Assembly (NCBI GenBank): GCA_002360455.1
Contig: DEQQ01000070.1
Coordinates: forward strand, 34,970-98,969
Origin: Saprospiraceae bacterium UBA3362
GTDB taxonomy: Bacteria > Bacteroidota > Bacteroidia > Chitinophagales > Saprospiraceae
DNA: 64,000 nt
Reading direction: 5' to 3'
Under the pieces are notes generated by a model that worked only from the letters and a program-made list of their open reading frames with translations, was not told the DNA's origin and did not search any database. Below, in pieces: positions 8,364 to 17,277 of this stretch (its first letter is position 1; every line of letters begins with the position of its first letter). Both the position numbers and the translations under genes were made by a program.

Positions 8364-10229
8364 ATGAAAAATTTTTTAAGAAATTGCAGTCAATTTAAAA
8401 TTGCGATCATCATATATGTGGTCTTAGGTTTTGGTATTTATTTCCAATGTCTCCATTATGGTTACGCTTTGGATGATGCCATTGTATGTTCGGAAAATCA
8501 ATTTGTTAAAAAAGGATTTGGAGGGATTAGAGAAATCTTTTCTGAAGAGAGTTTTACAGGTTATTTTGGCAAACAAAATAATCTTGTAGCAGGAGCAAGA
8601 TACAGACCATTGTCCATAGCCAGCTTTGCTGTAGAAGTTGGGATGTTTGGATTCAAGCCGGGGGTATCGCATTTAATCAATATTGTGCTCTATATTCTTT
8701 GCAGTATATTAATTTATTCTTTTACCAAAAAATTGTTGAGCCAAAAATTTACTCTAGAGCAATCTCAAGGAATAGCATTTCTCAGTTCTTTACTTTTTTT
8801 AGTTCATCCCATTCATGTGGAGGCTGTGGCCAATATCAAAGGTCGGGATGAAATCATGTGTTTACTCTTTGGATTATTGGCAGGTATATATTGGATGAAG
8901 GACATTGATCAGAGTTCATTAAAAAACAAAATGATCGGAGCGGTCTGGTTTTTCCTTTCCATTATGAGCAAAGAAAATGCCATTACTTTATGGGTAGCTT
9001 TTCCTGTATTATTTTATTTTTTCAGAAATAATTCGTGGAAGCAGAGTATAAACTCTTCGTGGCCTTATATTTTAGCCGGTGCAATATTTATAGTAGTAAG
9101 GATTTCTGCAGTAGGATTTTTATTTGATAAGAACCTGAAGATTGATGATTTGATGAACGATCCGTTTGTTGAGATGAATTTGATCCAAAAACTGTGTACC
9201 ATCTGCTTTACCATTTTGTGGTATCTCAAATTGTTACTTGTCCCGCATCCTTTGACACATGATTATTATCCTTATCATGTTCCTAAGCTCGGTCCGGACT
9301 CTGCTTGGTTTTGGGTTTCGTTCTTTGTATTGGCAGCTATGACTTTATTTTCATTTGTAAAGCAAAAACTGTATCCTTATTTTACAGCAACATTCTGGTA
9401 TTTTGCGGCAACTATATCCATAGTTTCGAATGTGGTTTTTCCTGTAGGAACTTTTATGAATGAACGATTTTTATTTATGCCATCGCTGGCTTTTTGCGTT
9501 TGGATTGGCTATTTATTTTATCAATACCTTAGCTCAGATCAAAAAAACAGTCGGACTATAGCTTACTCTGCTCTGAGTGTGGTATTGGGACTCTTTAGCT
9601 TGAGAAGTTTTACGCGAGTCCCTGTTTGGGAATCTGGAGATACATTGAATTTTTCTGCAATTCATGTTTCAAAAAACAGTGCGAGGATCAACCTTTTTAC
9701 CGGAGTGAGTTATTTTCATAAATATGAAGCAGAACAAAATCAGCAGCAAAAATATGAGAATCTCACTCTTGCCCAAAAATATATCAGCAAGGCATTGAAC
9801 ATCTATCCCAATTACGATCAGGCCCATAATATGTTCATCGGCGTGATGGCAGAATGGCATAAAAAAGATGGAGATACCAAAAAGTTTTTGGAAAATATAA
9901 AATTGAATGCAGAGAAAAAGCCAAGTCTCAATTTTCTCAATGAATATTTGAATTATATAAAAACAAATTCTGGGAATGATCAATTGCTGTACGATTTTTA
10001 TAAGCAGGTGGGATTTGATGGTTTGTATAAAAGAAAAAGAAATTACCAATATGCTTTGCAATATCTTGGAGAAGCGTATAAAATCAATAAGGCAGATCAG
10101 GATCTATTGCTTAAGTTATCTCAAGTTTACACGGATTATGCACTGTATGGAAAATTAGATCCTGCTACGGCCCAAGAGTATAAAAATTATGCTGAGCAAT
10201 TTAAAGCTCAAGCCTTGCAGATCCAATAA
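8364..10229 (+). CDS. TMTC-like polytopic membrane protein with C-terminal TPRs
   Basis: A 621-residue protein. About 11 hydrophobic segments fill residues 10-420, and TPR-like helices (for example LAQKYISKALNIYPNYDQAHN and YALQYLGEAYKINKADQDLLLKL) fill the rest. Signature stretches are YALDDAIVCSENQFVKKG near the N-terminus (an acidic pair in the first outer loop, as in GT-C enzymes), RYRPLSIASFAVE, NIKGRDEIMCLLFGLLA and KENAITLWVAFP. This layout matches TMTC/DUF1736-type glycosyltransferases, which use polyprenyl-phosphate sugars. Linked function with the mannosyl-phosphate synthase-like gene 3 kb downstream is possible but inferred. dprA follows after 14 bases, suggesting co-transcription. 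The promoter box supports the start at 8364. Confidence 0.78.
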   Translation: MKNFLRNCSQFKIAIIIYVVLGFGIYFQCLHYGYALDDAIVCSENQFVKKGFGGIREIFSEESFTGYFGKQNNLVAGARYRPLSIASFAVEVGMFGFKPGVSHLINIVLYILCSILIYSFTKKLLSQKFTLEQSQGIAFLSSLLFLVHPIHVEAVANIKGRDEIMCLLFGLLAGIYWMKDIDQSSLKNKMIGAVWFFLSIMSKENAITLWVAFPVLFYFFRNNSWKQSINSSWPYILAGAIFIVVRISAVGFLFDKNLKIDDLMNDPFVEMNLIQKLCTICFTILWYLKLLLVPHPLTHDYYPYHVPKLGPDSAWFWVSFFVLAAMTLFSFVKQKLYPYFTATFWYFAATISIVSNVVFPVGTFMNERFLFMPSLAFCVWIGYLFYQYLSSDQKNSRTIAYSALSVVLGLFSLRSFTRVPVWESGDTLNFSAIHVSKNSARINLFTGVSYFHKYEAEQNQQQKYENLTLAQKYISKALNIYPNYDQAHNMFIGVMAEWHKKDGDTKKFLENIKLNAEKKPSLNFLNEYLNYIKTNSGNDQLLYDFYKQVGFDGLYKRKRNYQYALQYLGEAYKINKADQDLLLKLSQVYTDYALYGKLDPATAQEYKNYAEQFKAQALQIQ

Positions 10230-10243
10230 GCAGAATCAAACAA

Positions 10244-11347
10244 ATGGAACAAGAGCAACATCTCTACACAATAGCCCTGACTAAAATACCCAATGTTGGT
10301 CCTATCACAGCCAAAAACCTTGTGAGCTATTGTGGCAGCCCAAAGGCTGTTTTTTTTGAAAAAAAACATCGACTTTTATCCATTCCGGGAGTCGGCGACC
10401 AAACAGCAAATAACATAACCAGTGCAGAAGTTCTGCATGAGGCAGAGAAAGATTATGAGAATTGTATAAAAAATCAGGCTGCATTTTTATCTTATTTGGA
10501 TGCAGAATATCCCAGCCGGCTAAAGGCTATTGCGGACAGCCCAATTATTTTGTATTACAAAGGCAACCAAAGCCTTAATCCTGACAGAGCTTTAGCTATA
10601 GTTGGAACAAGAAAAATTAGTCCATACGGCAAAGAAATGGTCCATCAAATTGTGCGAGACCTGGCTCAAGAGCAAATCATGATCGTCAGTGGGCTTGCCT
10701 ATGGAGTGGATACTCATGCTCACAAAGCATCTGTAGAGCACGGCCTTCCCACCATTGCAGTATTGGCTCATGGAATAGAGTCTATCTATCCTGCAGATAA
10801 TACCAAGCTGGCTCAACAAATGATGGAAAACGGTGGAATTCTTACCGAATATCCAGTGGGTAGTATTCCTGATAAAGAGCATTTTCCGATGCGAAACAGA
10901 ATAGTGGCCGGGATGACAGACGCTACATTGGTGATTGAAACCGCAGTAGATGGTGGAAGCATGATCACTGCTACTTTTGCAAATGAATATCACAAAGATG
11001 TACTTGCATTACCGGGTAGAACAACAGACAGTATGAGCGAAGGATGCAATCTACTCATAAAAACCCATCGAGCCCAACTGATAGAAAATGCAGAAGACAT
11101 TTTGCAAGCCTTATGTTGGAACAAAAAATCTGAAAGCGTAAAACCAAAGCGCAGTTTGTTTTTAGAACTAAGCGAAGATGAACAAATAGTGTTCAATATC
11201 ATCAAAGATGCGGGAGAAATTCATGTAGATGCATTGCAAATCCAAGCTCAATTTAATTCTGGAAAACTGGCAAGCACTATACTTCAACTTGAACTCAAGT
11301 CTGCGGTGAATTGTTTGCCGGGTAAGCGATATTCAGTATCTTTGTAG
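10244..11347 (+). CDS. dprA: DNA-processing protein DprA
   Basis: A 367-residue DprA/Smf protein, which loads RecA onto incoming single-stranded DNA during natural transformation. An N-terminal helix-hairpin-helix/SAM-like region (IPNVGPITAKNLVSYCGSP, LLSIPGVGDQTANN) precedes the Rossmann-like DprA domain. That domain has the signatures AIVGTRKISPYG (about 118-129), VSGLAYGVDTHAH, LAHGIESIYP, FPMRNRIVAGM and the glycine-rich GGSMITATFA. A C-terminal winged-helix domain (about 307-367) is kept. Length is typical. It follows the TMTC-like gene by 14 bases. The promoter of the next gene lies inside its last codons. Confidence 0.96.
   Translation: MEQEQHLYTIALTKIPNVGPITAKNLVSYCGSPKAVFFEKKHRLLSIPGVGDQTANNITSAEVLHEAEKDYENCIKNQAAFLSYLDAEYPSRLKAIADSPIILYYKGNQSLNPDRALAIVGTRKISPYGKEMVHQIVRDLAQEQIMIVSGLAYGVDTHAHKASVEHGLPTIAVLAHGIESIYPADNTKLAQQMMENGGILTEYPVGSIPDKEHFPMRNRIVAGMTDATLVIETAVDGGSMITATFANEYHKDVLALPGRTTDSMSEGCNLLIKTHRAQLIENAEDILQALCWNKKSESVKPKRSLFLELSEDEQIVFNIIKDAGEIHVDALQIQAQFNSGKLASTILQLELKSAVNCLPGKRYSVSL
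11314..11344 (+). promoter_or_regulatory. Full Bacteroidota promoter for the alkaline phosphatase gene
   Basis: TTTG (11314-11317), 19 bases, then TATCTTTG (11337-11344). Both elements match consensus and spacing. The promoter overlaps the end of dprA, so the phosphatase gene can be transcribed on its own, with a leader of roughly 15 bases. Confidence 0.75.
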
Positions 11348-11365
11348 TTTATAAGAGTCGCAATA

Positions 11366-12526
11366 ATGTATAAAATCGCAGCATCAATTCTTGGATTGTT
11401 TTTACTGTTTCAATGCAGACCTACTCAAACCATTAGTCAAAATACCGGACGAAAAACGAGTGATGCTGCAAGCCCTGTTGAGCCCATTTCTCAAGCTAAG
11501 CCACTTAATATTGTTTTGATGATTGGAGATGGAATGGGACTCACTCAAATGTCTGCGGGCATGTACATGAACGACAATAAATTGGAGCTTGAACGATGCA
11601 CAGCCATTGGTTTGCACAAGTCCTATTCGGCAAATGATTTGATCACAGATTCTGCCGCCGGAGCAAATGCATTTTCTACAGGAAAAAAAACTAAAAATGG
11701 ATATCTCGGAGTGGATAGTAACGGTATCGCATTGCCAACCATTCTTGAATACGCCAGCCACAGAGGTATGGCTACAGGAATGGTAGTAACATCCACATTA
11801 GTTCATGCAACACCCGCTGCATTTATGGCTCATCAATCCGGAAGAGAAGACTATGAGTCCATAGCAAAAGATTATATGAGGACTCCATGCAATTTATTGG
11901 TTGGCGGAGGAAAAAAATATTTTGATAGAAGAATTTCTGACTCTCTTAATCTTGTAGATCAGATGAGATCTAATGGATATACTGTAAGTGATTATTTCGA
12001 AGAAGAATATGAAACCATCTCGTTGCCAAAAGTTCAGAAATACTGTTTCTTTACTGCAGATGGAGATCCCTTGCCCGCAGCCAGAGGGAGAAATTATTTA
12101 CCCAAAGCGTCTAAAGATGCTTGTGAATTTTTAGGTAAAACCTCAACCAAAGGTTTTTTTTTAATGATAGAAGGTTCTCAAATTGATTGGGGAGGACATG
12201 CCAATCAGACTGACTACATCGTTACTGAAGTATTAGATTTTAATAAAGCCATTGGGAATGTTCTGGATTTTGCCAAGCGCAATGAAAATACATTGGTCAT
12301 CATTACAGCAGATCATGAGACCGGTGGATTTGCTATCAATACAGGATCCACTCAAGGGAATATTATAGGAGCTTTTACTACACCAAAACATACAGGTTCC
12401 CTCATTCCGGTTTATGCTTATGGCCCGGGTTCGTCTGATTTTATAGGAATTTACGAGAACACAGAGATTTACTACAAAATGATGAAATTGCTGGGGAGAT
12501 ACAAAATGACAGAAGACCAAAAGTAA
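11366..12526 (+). CDS. Alkaline phosphatase family protein (probable lipoprotein)
   Basis: A 386-residue phosphomonoesterase of the PhoA superfamily. Metal-site motif MIGDGMGLTQM holds Asp55. The nucleophile motif DSAAGANAFSTGKKT has Ser96 as the residue that becomes phosphorylated. Later come GSQIDWGGHAN and ITADHETGGFA, which supply the remaining zinc ligands. The N-terminus has a hydrophobic segment ending LLFQC, so Cys17 may be lipidated, although Gln before Cys is not a standard lipobox. It should act in the periplasm or on the outer membrane to release phosphate. A strong promoter lies at the end of dprA. No Pho-box-like regulatory site is recognisable. Confidence 0.92.
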   Translation: MYKIAASILGLFLLFQCRPTQTISQNTGRKTSDAASPVEPISQAKPLNIVLMIGDGMGLTQMSAGMYMNDNKLELERCTAIGLHKSYSANDLITDSAAGANAFSTGKKTKNGYLGVDSNGIALPTILEYASHRGMATGMVVTSTLVHATPAAFMAHQSGREDYESIAKDYMRTPCNLLVGGGKKYFDRRISDSLNLVDQMRSNGYTVSDYFEEEYETISLPKVQKYCFFTADGDPLPAARGRNYLPKASKDACEFLGKTSTKGFFLMIEGSQIDWGGHANQTDYIVTEVLDFNKAIGNVLDFAKRNENTLVIITADHETGGFAINTGSTQGNIIGAFTTPKHTGSLIPVYAYGPGSSDFIGIYENTEIYYKMMKLLGRYKMTEDQK

Positions 12527-12560
12527 AATTAGTTAACTCTGTTCTTAAACTAACTTTATA

Positions 12561-13079
12561 TCAGCTAGGCTTTTTTGGATAAGATTTTAGACTGGTTACT
12601 TTTCTCATTCTGCGCACCCAATAATCAGAATTCAAAATATTTTCTTCAATCACGCCTCGAGAACTGGAGCTGTGAACAAGTTTAAGTATTTTTTTTGAGT
12701 TTTCTGTAATGATTCCAACATGAGAAATGTTTTTCCCTGTGGAGAAAAACAAAAGATCTCCGGGTTTTGCTTCATCCAAATCTATTTTTGAGCCAAGTTC
12801 TGCCTGCCCTGCAGCGTTTGCAGCCATCGGGATTTCCATCCTCCCAAAGACGTAATACACTAAGCCCGAACAATCAAAACCTCCCGGTTTTTTGCCATTG
12901 GATTTATACTTTGTCCCCACCATCTCTCTTGCCAATGTAATGATCACCTCCCTGAGTTGAGCCTCTTTGGCACTGTCTGCTTTAGAAGATAGTTTCGAAC
13001 TGTCTCGAGTCGTTCCACATGCACTAAATACACTGAAAAATAAACCAATTACAATAAAGGCCAGCCACTTTTTGATCAT
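12561..13079 (-). CDS. NlpC/P60 family lipoprotein (cell-wall peptidase)
   Basis: A 172-residue lipoprotein with an NlpC/P60 cysteine peptidase domain of the type that cuts peptidoglycan stem peptides. The signal peptide ends FFSVFSAC, giving lipidated Cys21. The catalytic triad is visible: Cys70 in FDCSGLVYYVF, His120 in ISHVGIITEN and His136 in KLVHSSSS. The order and spacing match the family. Upstream in-frame ATGs at 13088 and 13118 would add a charged extension; I prefer 13079 because it starts the signal peptide directly. It faces the alkaline phosphatase gene tail to tail over 34 bases. A weak TTAGTT/AACTAA stem there may serve as terminator. Confidence 0.92.
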   Translation of the reverse strand: MIKKWLAFIVIGLFFSVFSACGTTRDSSKLSSKADSAKEAQLREVIITLAREMVGTKYKSNGKKPGGFDCSGLVYYVFGRMEIPMAANAAGQAELGSKIDLDEAKPGDLLFFSTGKNISHVGIITENSKKILKLVHSSSSRGVIEENILNSDYWVRRMRKVTSLKSYPKKPS

Positions 13080-13316
13080 ATTATGCATTTTAATCCATAA
13101 AAAATATTTCAACCACACCGGAAAGGCTTTATATAAAGTACAGATATTTAAAGATTTAATTTATGTTTATTTTCTTGTTTAAACACATATTAAATAAAAC
13201 GCTAATATATAATTAATTTCTCAAATGAATCGAATTATTAGCTCAGTCGAGTGTTTTGATAAACAAAATGGGTCTATCATTTCATATATAAAAAAAACTT
13301 ATATAATTATTCTTAC

Positions 13317-13324
13317 TATCTTTG
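13317..13324 (+). promoter_or_regulatory. -7 box ahead of the mannosyltransferase-like gene
   Basis: TATCTTTG is an exact TAnnTTTG match. It overlaps the TTG at 13322, so that codon cannot be the start; this places the start at the TTG at 13343. Confidence 0.6.
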
Positions 13325-13342
13325 CACAAACAAATCAGAGTT

Positions 13343-14086
13343 TTGAGTCCTCATTTAGTCATCATTCCTACCTACAACGAAATAGAAAACATAGAACAGA
13401 TCATTCGAGCTGTTCTGGTCAGGAATTGTCTGCCGGATGTTCTTATTGTAGATGATGGTTCACCGGACGGTACGGCAGCCAAGGTAAAAGAAATGGCTCA
13501 AGAGTTTAAAGATCGCATTCATTTGCTGGAACGCAAAGAAAAAAATGGTCTCGGAAGAGCCTATATTGCAGGATTCAAATGGGCATTGGATCAAAACTAT
13601 GATACCATTACAGAGATGGATGCAGATTTTTCGCATCCGCCTGAAAAAATTGATGAACTCATTGGACAACTTACCACAGATAAAAGCGATGTTGCTGTTG
13701 GCTCACGATATACGCACGGAGGAGGTGTGGTCAATTGGCCTTGGTTTAGATTATTTCTTTCTCGAGCAGCTTCAATTTATGTTCAGCTTATAACCGGAAT
13801 GGGCATCAAAGATCCTACCGCAGGATTTGTAAGTTATAAACGCGAAGTTTTATCGGCAATAAATTTGGACTCAATTAAGTTTGTAGGCTATGCATTTCAA
13901 ATCGAAATGAAATACGCAGCCTATAGATTAGGTTATCATATCAGTGAGATACCGATACTTTTTCCGGACAGAGAAAAAGGAAAGTCCAAAATGCATATTT
14001 TCATTATAGGAGAAGCTCTTTCCGGAGTTTTTGCAATGCGTTTTCTCAGATCCTACAAACGCTATAAGAAAAACATTAGCGCTTAA
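13343..14086 (+). CDS. Polyprenol monophosphomannose synthase-like glycosyltransferase
   Basis: A 247-residue family 2 glycosyltransferase of the Dpm1 type, which moves mannose from GDP-mannose to polyprenyl phosphate on the inner face of the membrane. Motifs are LVIIPTYNEIENIEQII at the N-terminus, LIVDDGSPDGTA, GLGRAYIAGFKWAL, the metal-binding MDADFSHPPE, VGSRYTHGG and the late FPDREKGKSKM, all in the Dpm1 order. No C-terminal membrane domain is present, as in the single-domain members. The start is TTG (reading MSPHLVIIPTYNE), chosen because a promoter box covers the earlier TTG and no ATG is available. The donor sugar is inferred from the subfamily. The product could feed the TMTC-like protein nearby. 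Confidence 0.88.
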   Translation: MSPHLVIIPTYNEIENIEQIIRAVLVRNCLPDVLIVDDGSPDGTAAKVKEMAQEFKDRIHLLERKEKNGLGRAYIAGFKWALDQNYDTITEMDADFSHPPEKIDELIGQLTTDKSDVAVGSRYTHGGGVVNWPWFRLFLSRAASIYVQLITGMGIKDPTAGFVSYKREVLSAINLDSIKFVGYAFQIEMKYAAYRLGYHISEIPILFPDREKGKSKMHIFIIGEALSGVFAMRFLRSYKRYKKNISA

Positions 14087-14138
14087 CATTTTCTTTTTTT
14101 TGGGAAAGGCGAAAATTTTTAATCACTTTTGATCTTAG

Positions 14139-14182
14139 TCCCGCTTTACGTTACAGCACTTTGTGCTTTCACTGCAATCGGG
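14139..14182 (-). repeat. 44-base REP-like palindromic element, copy 1
   Basis: Read on the minus strand it is CCCG, an 11-base module (ATTGCAGTGAA), a 5-base stem (AGCAC), AAA, the matching stem (GTGCT), an 11-base module (GTAACGTAAAG) and CGGGA. It has exactly the same architecture and length as the copy at 58515. It lies between the ends of two convergent genes. Confidence 0.75.
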
Positions 14183-14202
14183 TTTAGTGGGGCAAGAGCA
14201 GT

Positions 14203-14805
14203 TCATTGCTTAAACACATTTTGACTTCGCTTGACAGGATTTAGCACCAATTCCCAGCCGGTTTGCTCTGCCAATAATTTGAGTTGAGACAACATTTCGT
14301 TTTGTCTAACTTCTGCTTTTGTCAACAATTGAGCTTGAACCGATTTTTGAATAATTATTTGTTTGGCCTGCTGATTAAAATTGGTCAGCTCTTCCGGTTT
14401 AAAAGTATTAAAAGTTCCTTGTTGCAAATCATAGTAATCTATGTCATGATCTACACTTAGAATTTCGGGAGTAGAAGGATAAGTCATAACCACCTTTCTT
14501 TCTTTTTCGTACATAGTCACAGAAGCAGAATCCATATTGATACCCGCGGTGACAGTTCCCTGAACTCTGGCAATAGCGCTTTTGCGCAGAGGACTAATGT
14601 CGAAGTAATAATAATCTTTGGTATTTATTAGCTCGCTCATTTGCATTTCTACCAATCCAATTTTCATTACATTTCTTATTTTTTCTAACATCACTGTTGC
14701 CGTAGTCTCTTTTTTAATTTTTTCTGTAAACCACATTTTTCCGCACAAAACACCACAGCCAAAAGCCAATAGGATGCAAAGAATAAAAAGAAAAATTCTA
14801 CTCAT
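14203..14805 (-). CDS. DUF4230 family membrane-anchored protein
   Basis: A 200-residue protein. One N-terminal membrane segment (IFLFILCILLAFGCGVLCG) anchors a domain matching DUF4230: VMLEKIRNVMKIGLVEMQMSEL, then a sandwich of short strands (KSAIARVQGTVTAGINM, VVMTYPSTPEILSVD), then a long helix with QQAKQIIIQKSVQAQLL and a final strand ELVLNP. The family has no known function. It is the last gene of a minus-strand operon, 10 bases after the DUF3108 gene. The soluble part probably faces the periplasm. The family name rests on remembered motif order. Confidence 0.8.
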   Translation of the reverse strand: MSRIFLFILCILLAFGCGVLCGKMWFTEKIKKETTATVMLEKIRNVMKIGLVEMQMSELINTKDYYYFDISPLRKSAIARVQGTVTAGINMDSASVTMYEKERKVVMTYPSTPEILSVDHDIDYYDLQQGTFNTFKPEELTNFNQQAKQIIIQKSVQAQLLTKAEVRQNEMLSQLKLLAEQTGWELVLNPVKRSQNVFKQ

Positions 14806-14815
14806 AACTTTATAT

Positions 14816-15625
14816 TTATTTTAATTTAGAATCTTGATTGTATTTATTCCATTCAACAGACTTTAATATAGCTTTGACAGTACCTACCGTCAACGGAGAC
14901 TCTATCATAACCGGAAAGCGATTCAGATCATCACCAATAAACAATTTCATACTTGCATTTTCGTCAAATACTTTGCCGGAGACCACATCGGCCGAGCAGT
15001 TTATGGTTCTGTATTTTCCTGATTCTTTTACGCTGAGAGACTTTTGATCATTAAGATATTTCATAGACAGCTCATATTTTTGTCCATCAAGAATCAAATT
15101 TAACATCAATTTTTTATTTTTTCTAAAGTCAGAAAGTTCGGTCTGTCGTATCAAATACATTAATGATACCATATCATAATAATTTTCAATATTGTATAAT
15201 ACAGTAGTCGTTGCATCGCTCATGGTCTTACCAGTATAACAAGTCGCTTTGTTGTTTTCATGATCAAATACAATTTTCTCATAATGGCGATAGGAACCCT
15301 GTTGAATTTCGCGAAAATACATGGTTGGCAATAGAGTTTTTTTATTGATGTAAGAGTGATATTTGTCCCTCACTTTATAAAACCACTCATAAGAAGAATA
15401 GGTCTTGCCGCTGACCTCAATATGGTATACATCTCCTTCATCTTTAACCTCAAAGACAACCTCTCCGGCTGACAACCATACAAAATTCCAGTTGTAAAAA
15501 ATTTTATAGGTTAGCTTTTCTTTAGCTTGGAATGGAAGTTCGCCACGCACAGGATCTTGCCGGAATGATGACAAGATAAAATACCCCCCAAAAAGGACGA
15601 TTAATATTAAGAATTTACGATCCAT
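14816..15625 (-). CDS. DUF3108 family secreted protein
   Basis: A 269-residue protein with an N-terminal membrane or signal segment (FLILIVLFGGYFILSSF). DUF3108 features follow: LPFQAKEKLTYKIFYNWNFVWLSAGEVVFEV at the start of the domain, SSYEWFYKVRDKYHSYINKKTLLP, YDMVSLMYLIRQ and the late FIGDDLNRFPVMIES. The domain is a periplasmic beta-rich fold of unknown role; a lipid-binding or envelope-assembly role is only a guess. The gene starts inside the end of the upstream flippase-like gene (19-base overlap), which points to translational coupling in the order flippase-like, DUF3108, DUF4230. Confidence 0.85.
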   Translation of the reverse strand: MDRKFLILIVLFGGYFILSSFRQDPVRGELPFQAKEKLTYKIFYNWNFVWLSAGEVVFEVKDEGDVYHIEVSGKTYSSYEWFYKVRDKYHSYINKKTLLPTMYFREIQQGSYRHYEKIVFDHENNKATCYTGKTMSDATTTVLYNIENYYDMVSLMYLIRQTELSDFRKNKKLMLNLILDGQKYELSMKYLNDQKSLSVKESGKYRTINCSADVVSGKVFDENASMKLFIGDDLNRFPVMIESPLTVGTVKAILKSVEWNKYNQDSKLK

Positions 15626-16536
15626 GTTCTATATTTTAAATAAAATAATACAGCTATGAAAGCCGGAATAAAAACATTGATTAAATACAGCAACCAAGAT
15701 ATTGAAATAGATATTGTAACCGGAATGTTCAGGTATGAAAAAATATAGGCAGCAATTCCTCCTCTAATGGCTCCAACTACAACAGAAGGAAGAATTATAA
15801 AACTTTGGATGCAAAAGATACAGGCTACAGCTTGAATGGATACGACCAATGGTTTATCTGTAAATAGATCTACTAATAAACTGAATTGAACCATATAAAT
15901 TGTATAACGTAAAAAAGATAAGAAAAAAGTAAGCCCATAATCACGTAAGTCCAGCTGAGATCGATGAAAATTAATTTTTGGGAAAACACTTTTTATCCGA
16001 TCTATAACTCTTTTATTGGATAATCCGAGGATGAGAAGAAACGATCCCAAGATGAAAAAAATGAAATAAACTAGGGCAGGGAAATAATATTGCTTTAATT
16101 CTGATGACACTAAATAATGTTCTACAAATGAGTAAGCAATCAAAAAACCCAGACCCATGTTCATACTATTTTGCATCAACGAACTCAATAAATTGATTTT
16201 AGCCAGACTGATTTTATCTTCATTAGAGGCGCTGGAGACTCGACCAATCCATTGTCCCCATCCGGCCGGAAAAAACAAACTTGCGAGCTGTCCTTGACAG
16301 ATGATTTGGATGCATTGCTTTATTTTATATACGGATTGAGAATAAAAAAATAATTTCAATACTTCCATAAGCCAATTCAATGGCATCAAGAGAATCACAA
16401 TGAGTATAACGATTAGGCCGTTAGTATCCTGTAATGCAAGAAAAGGAGTGAGTTGATAGACTTGATAACTCATTAAGGCTAAGAGTAACATTGTAGCCAA
16501 ACCAAACCAATATCTTGTAATCCAAGAAAGCAACAT
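15607..16536 (-). CDS. Flippase-like polytopic membrane protein (LPG-synthase TM type)
   Basis: A 309-residue integral membrane protein with about eight hydrophobic segments. Its spacing and sequence (PLNWLMEVLKLFFYSQS, LASLFFPAGWGQWIGRV, SLLVDLFTDKPLVVSIQA, SFIILPSVVVGAIRGGIAAYIFSYLN) resemble the lysylphosphatidylglycerol synthase transmembrane/flippase-like family. Such proteins move or modify lipids across the inner membrane. There is no synthetase domain, so catalysis on tRNA is not expected. It leads a three-gene operon and is divergent from ruvC over about 106 bases. Substrate unknown. Confidence 0.75.
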   Translation of the reverse strand: MLLSWITRYWFGLATMLLLALMSYQVYQLTPFLALQDTNGLIVILIVILLMPLNWLMEVLKLFFYSQSVYKIKQCIQIICQGQLASLFFPAGWGQWIGRVSSASNEDKISLAKINLLSSLMQNSMNMGLGFLIAYSFVEHYLVSSELKQYYFPALVYFIFFILGSFLLILGLSNKRVIDRIKSVFPKINFHRSQLDLRDYGLTFFLSFLRYTIYMVQFSLLVDLFTDKPLVVSIQAVACIFCIQSFIILPSVVVGAIRGGIAAYIFSYLNIPVTISISISWLLYLINVFIPAFIAVLFYLKYRTWIVNS

Positions 16537-16642
16537 ACTTATATAGATCTGTTATTTAGACCGACTATATTGTAATCGGGTCAATTCGCAAATATCTTAT
16601 CTTTTTGTTAAACTATTACATGATTATTTTTTTTAATATGTC

Positions 16643-17200
16643 ATGCGGTTATTGCAAGAGCGAATTATAGGAATAGATCCGGGGACAAACATACTGGGTT
16701 TTGGAATTATAGAAGTCAAAGACAGTCAGGCTGTTGTACTGGATGTCAACGTGATCAAGCTCAAAGAATTTGAACAACATACCGATAAATTGAAAGAAAT
16801 TTTTCTCAAAATTCAAGAGATCATAGAAACCTATTGCCCGGCTACAATGTCAATAGAAACCCCGTTTTATGGCAAAAATCCACAATCAATGCTTAAGCTG
16901 GGCAGAGCACAGGGAGTAGCCCTTACAGCAGGTATGGTTATGGGTCTCAAGTTGTATGAATATAGTCCAAAGAAAATAAAACAATCTATTACCGGCAATG
17001 GAAATGCTTCCAAAGAACAGGTAGCCAAAATGTTAGAATCTGTTTTAAAATACAAAATCAAAGTAAAGTATTTGGATGCAACTGATGGATTGGCGGCGGC
17101 TCTTTGTTGTCACTATCAGATGAGTTCAAAAATTGATGAAACTGAGCGATTCGGTGGATGGGAATCTTTTATAAGAAAAAATCCGCATAAAGTAAAATAA
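16643..17200 (+). CDS. ruvC: Holliday junction endodeoxyribonuclease RuvC
   Basis: A 185-residue nuclease that cuts Holliday junctions at the end of recombination. The four acidic metal ligands are all present: Asp12 in IIGIDPGTNILGFG, Glu72 in MSIETPFYGKNPQS, and Asp145 and Asp148 in YLDATDGLAAALCCHY. The loop ASKEQVAKML and the basic segment SPKKIKQSITGNG also fit RuvC. Length is normal. ruvA and ruvB are not in the window, as is common in this phylum. The leader contains TATCTTTTTG, a loose match to the -7 box. Confidence 0.97.
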   Translation: MRLLQERIIGIDPGTNILGFGIIEVKDSQAVVLDVNVIKLKEFEQHTDKLKEIFLKIQEIIETYCPATMSIETPFYGKNPQSMLKLGRAQGVALTAGMVMGLKLYEYSPKKIKQSITGNGNASKEQVAKMLESVLKYKIKVKYLDATDGLAAALCCHYQMSSKIDETERFGGWESFIRKNPHKVK

Positions 17201-17243
17201 TTTGCCTGTCAATTCTCGTTTAATACTATTCACAATAATTCAT

Positions 17244-17251
17244 TACTTTTG
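17244..17251 (+). promoter_or_regulatory. -7 box for the 1158-residue outer-membrane protein
   Basis: TACTTTTG matches TAnnTTTG, 26 bases before the ATG. No convincing -33 element was seen. Confidence 0.45.
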
Positions 17252-17277
17252 TATAAATCATGCTTTGACTTGTTTGA

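Noticed and set aside
13225..13455. Short plus-strand frame ahead of the mannosyltransferase-like gene.
   Set aside because: It overlaps the promoter box and the conserved glycosyltransferase start in another frame; the protein is low in structure and Ser/Ile-rich.
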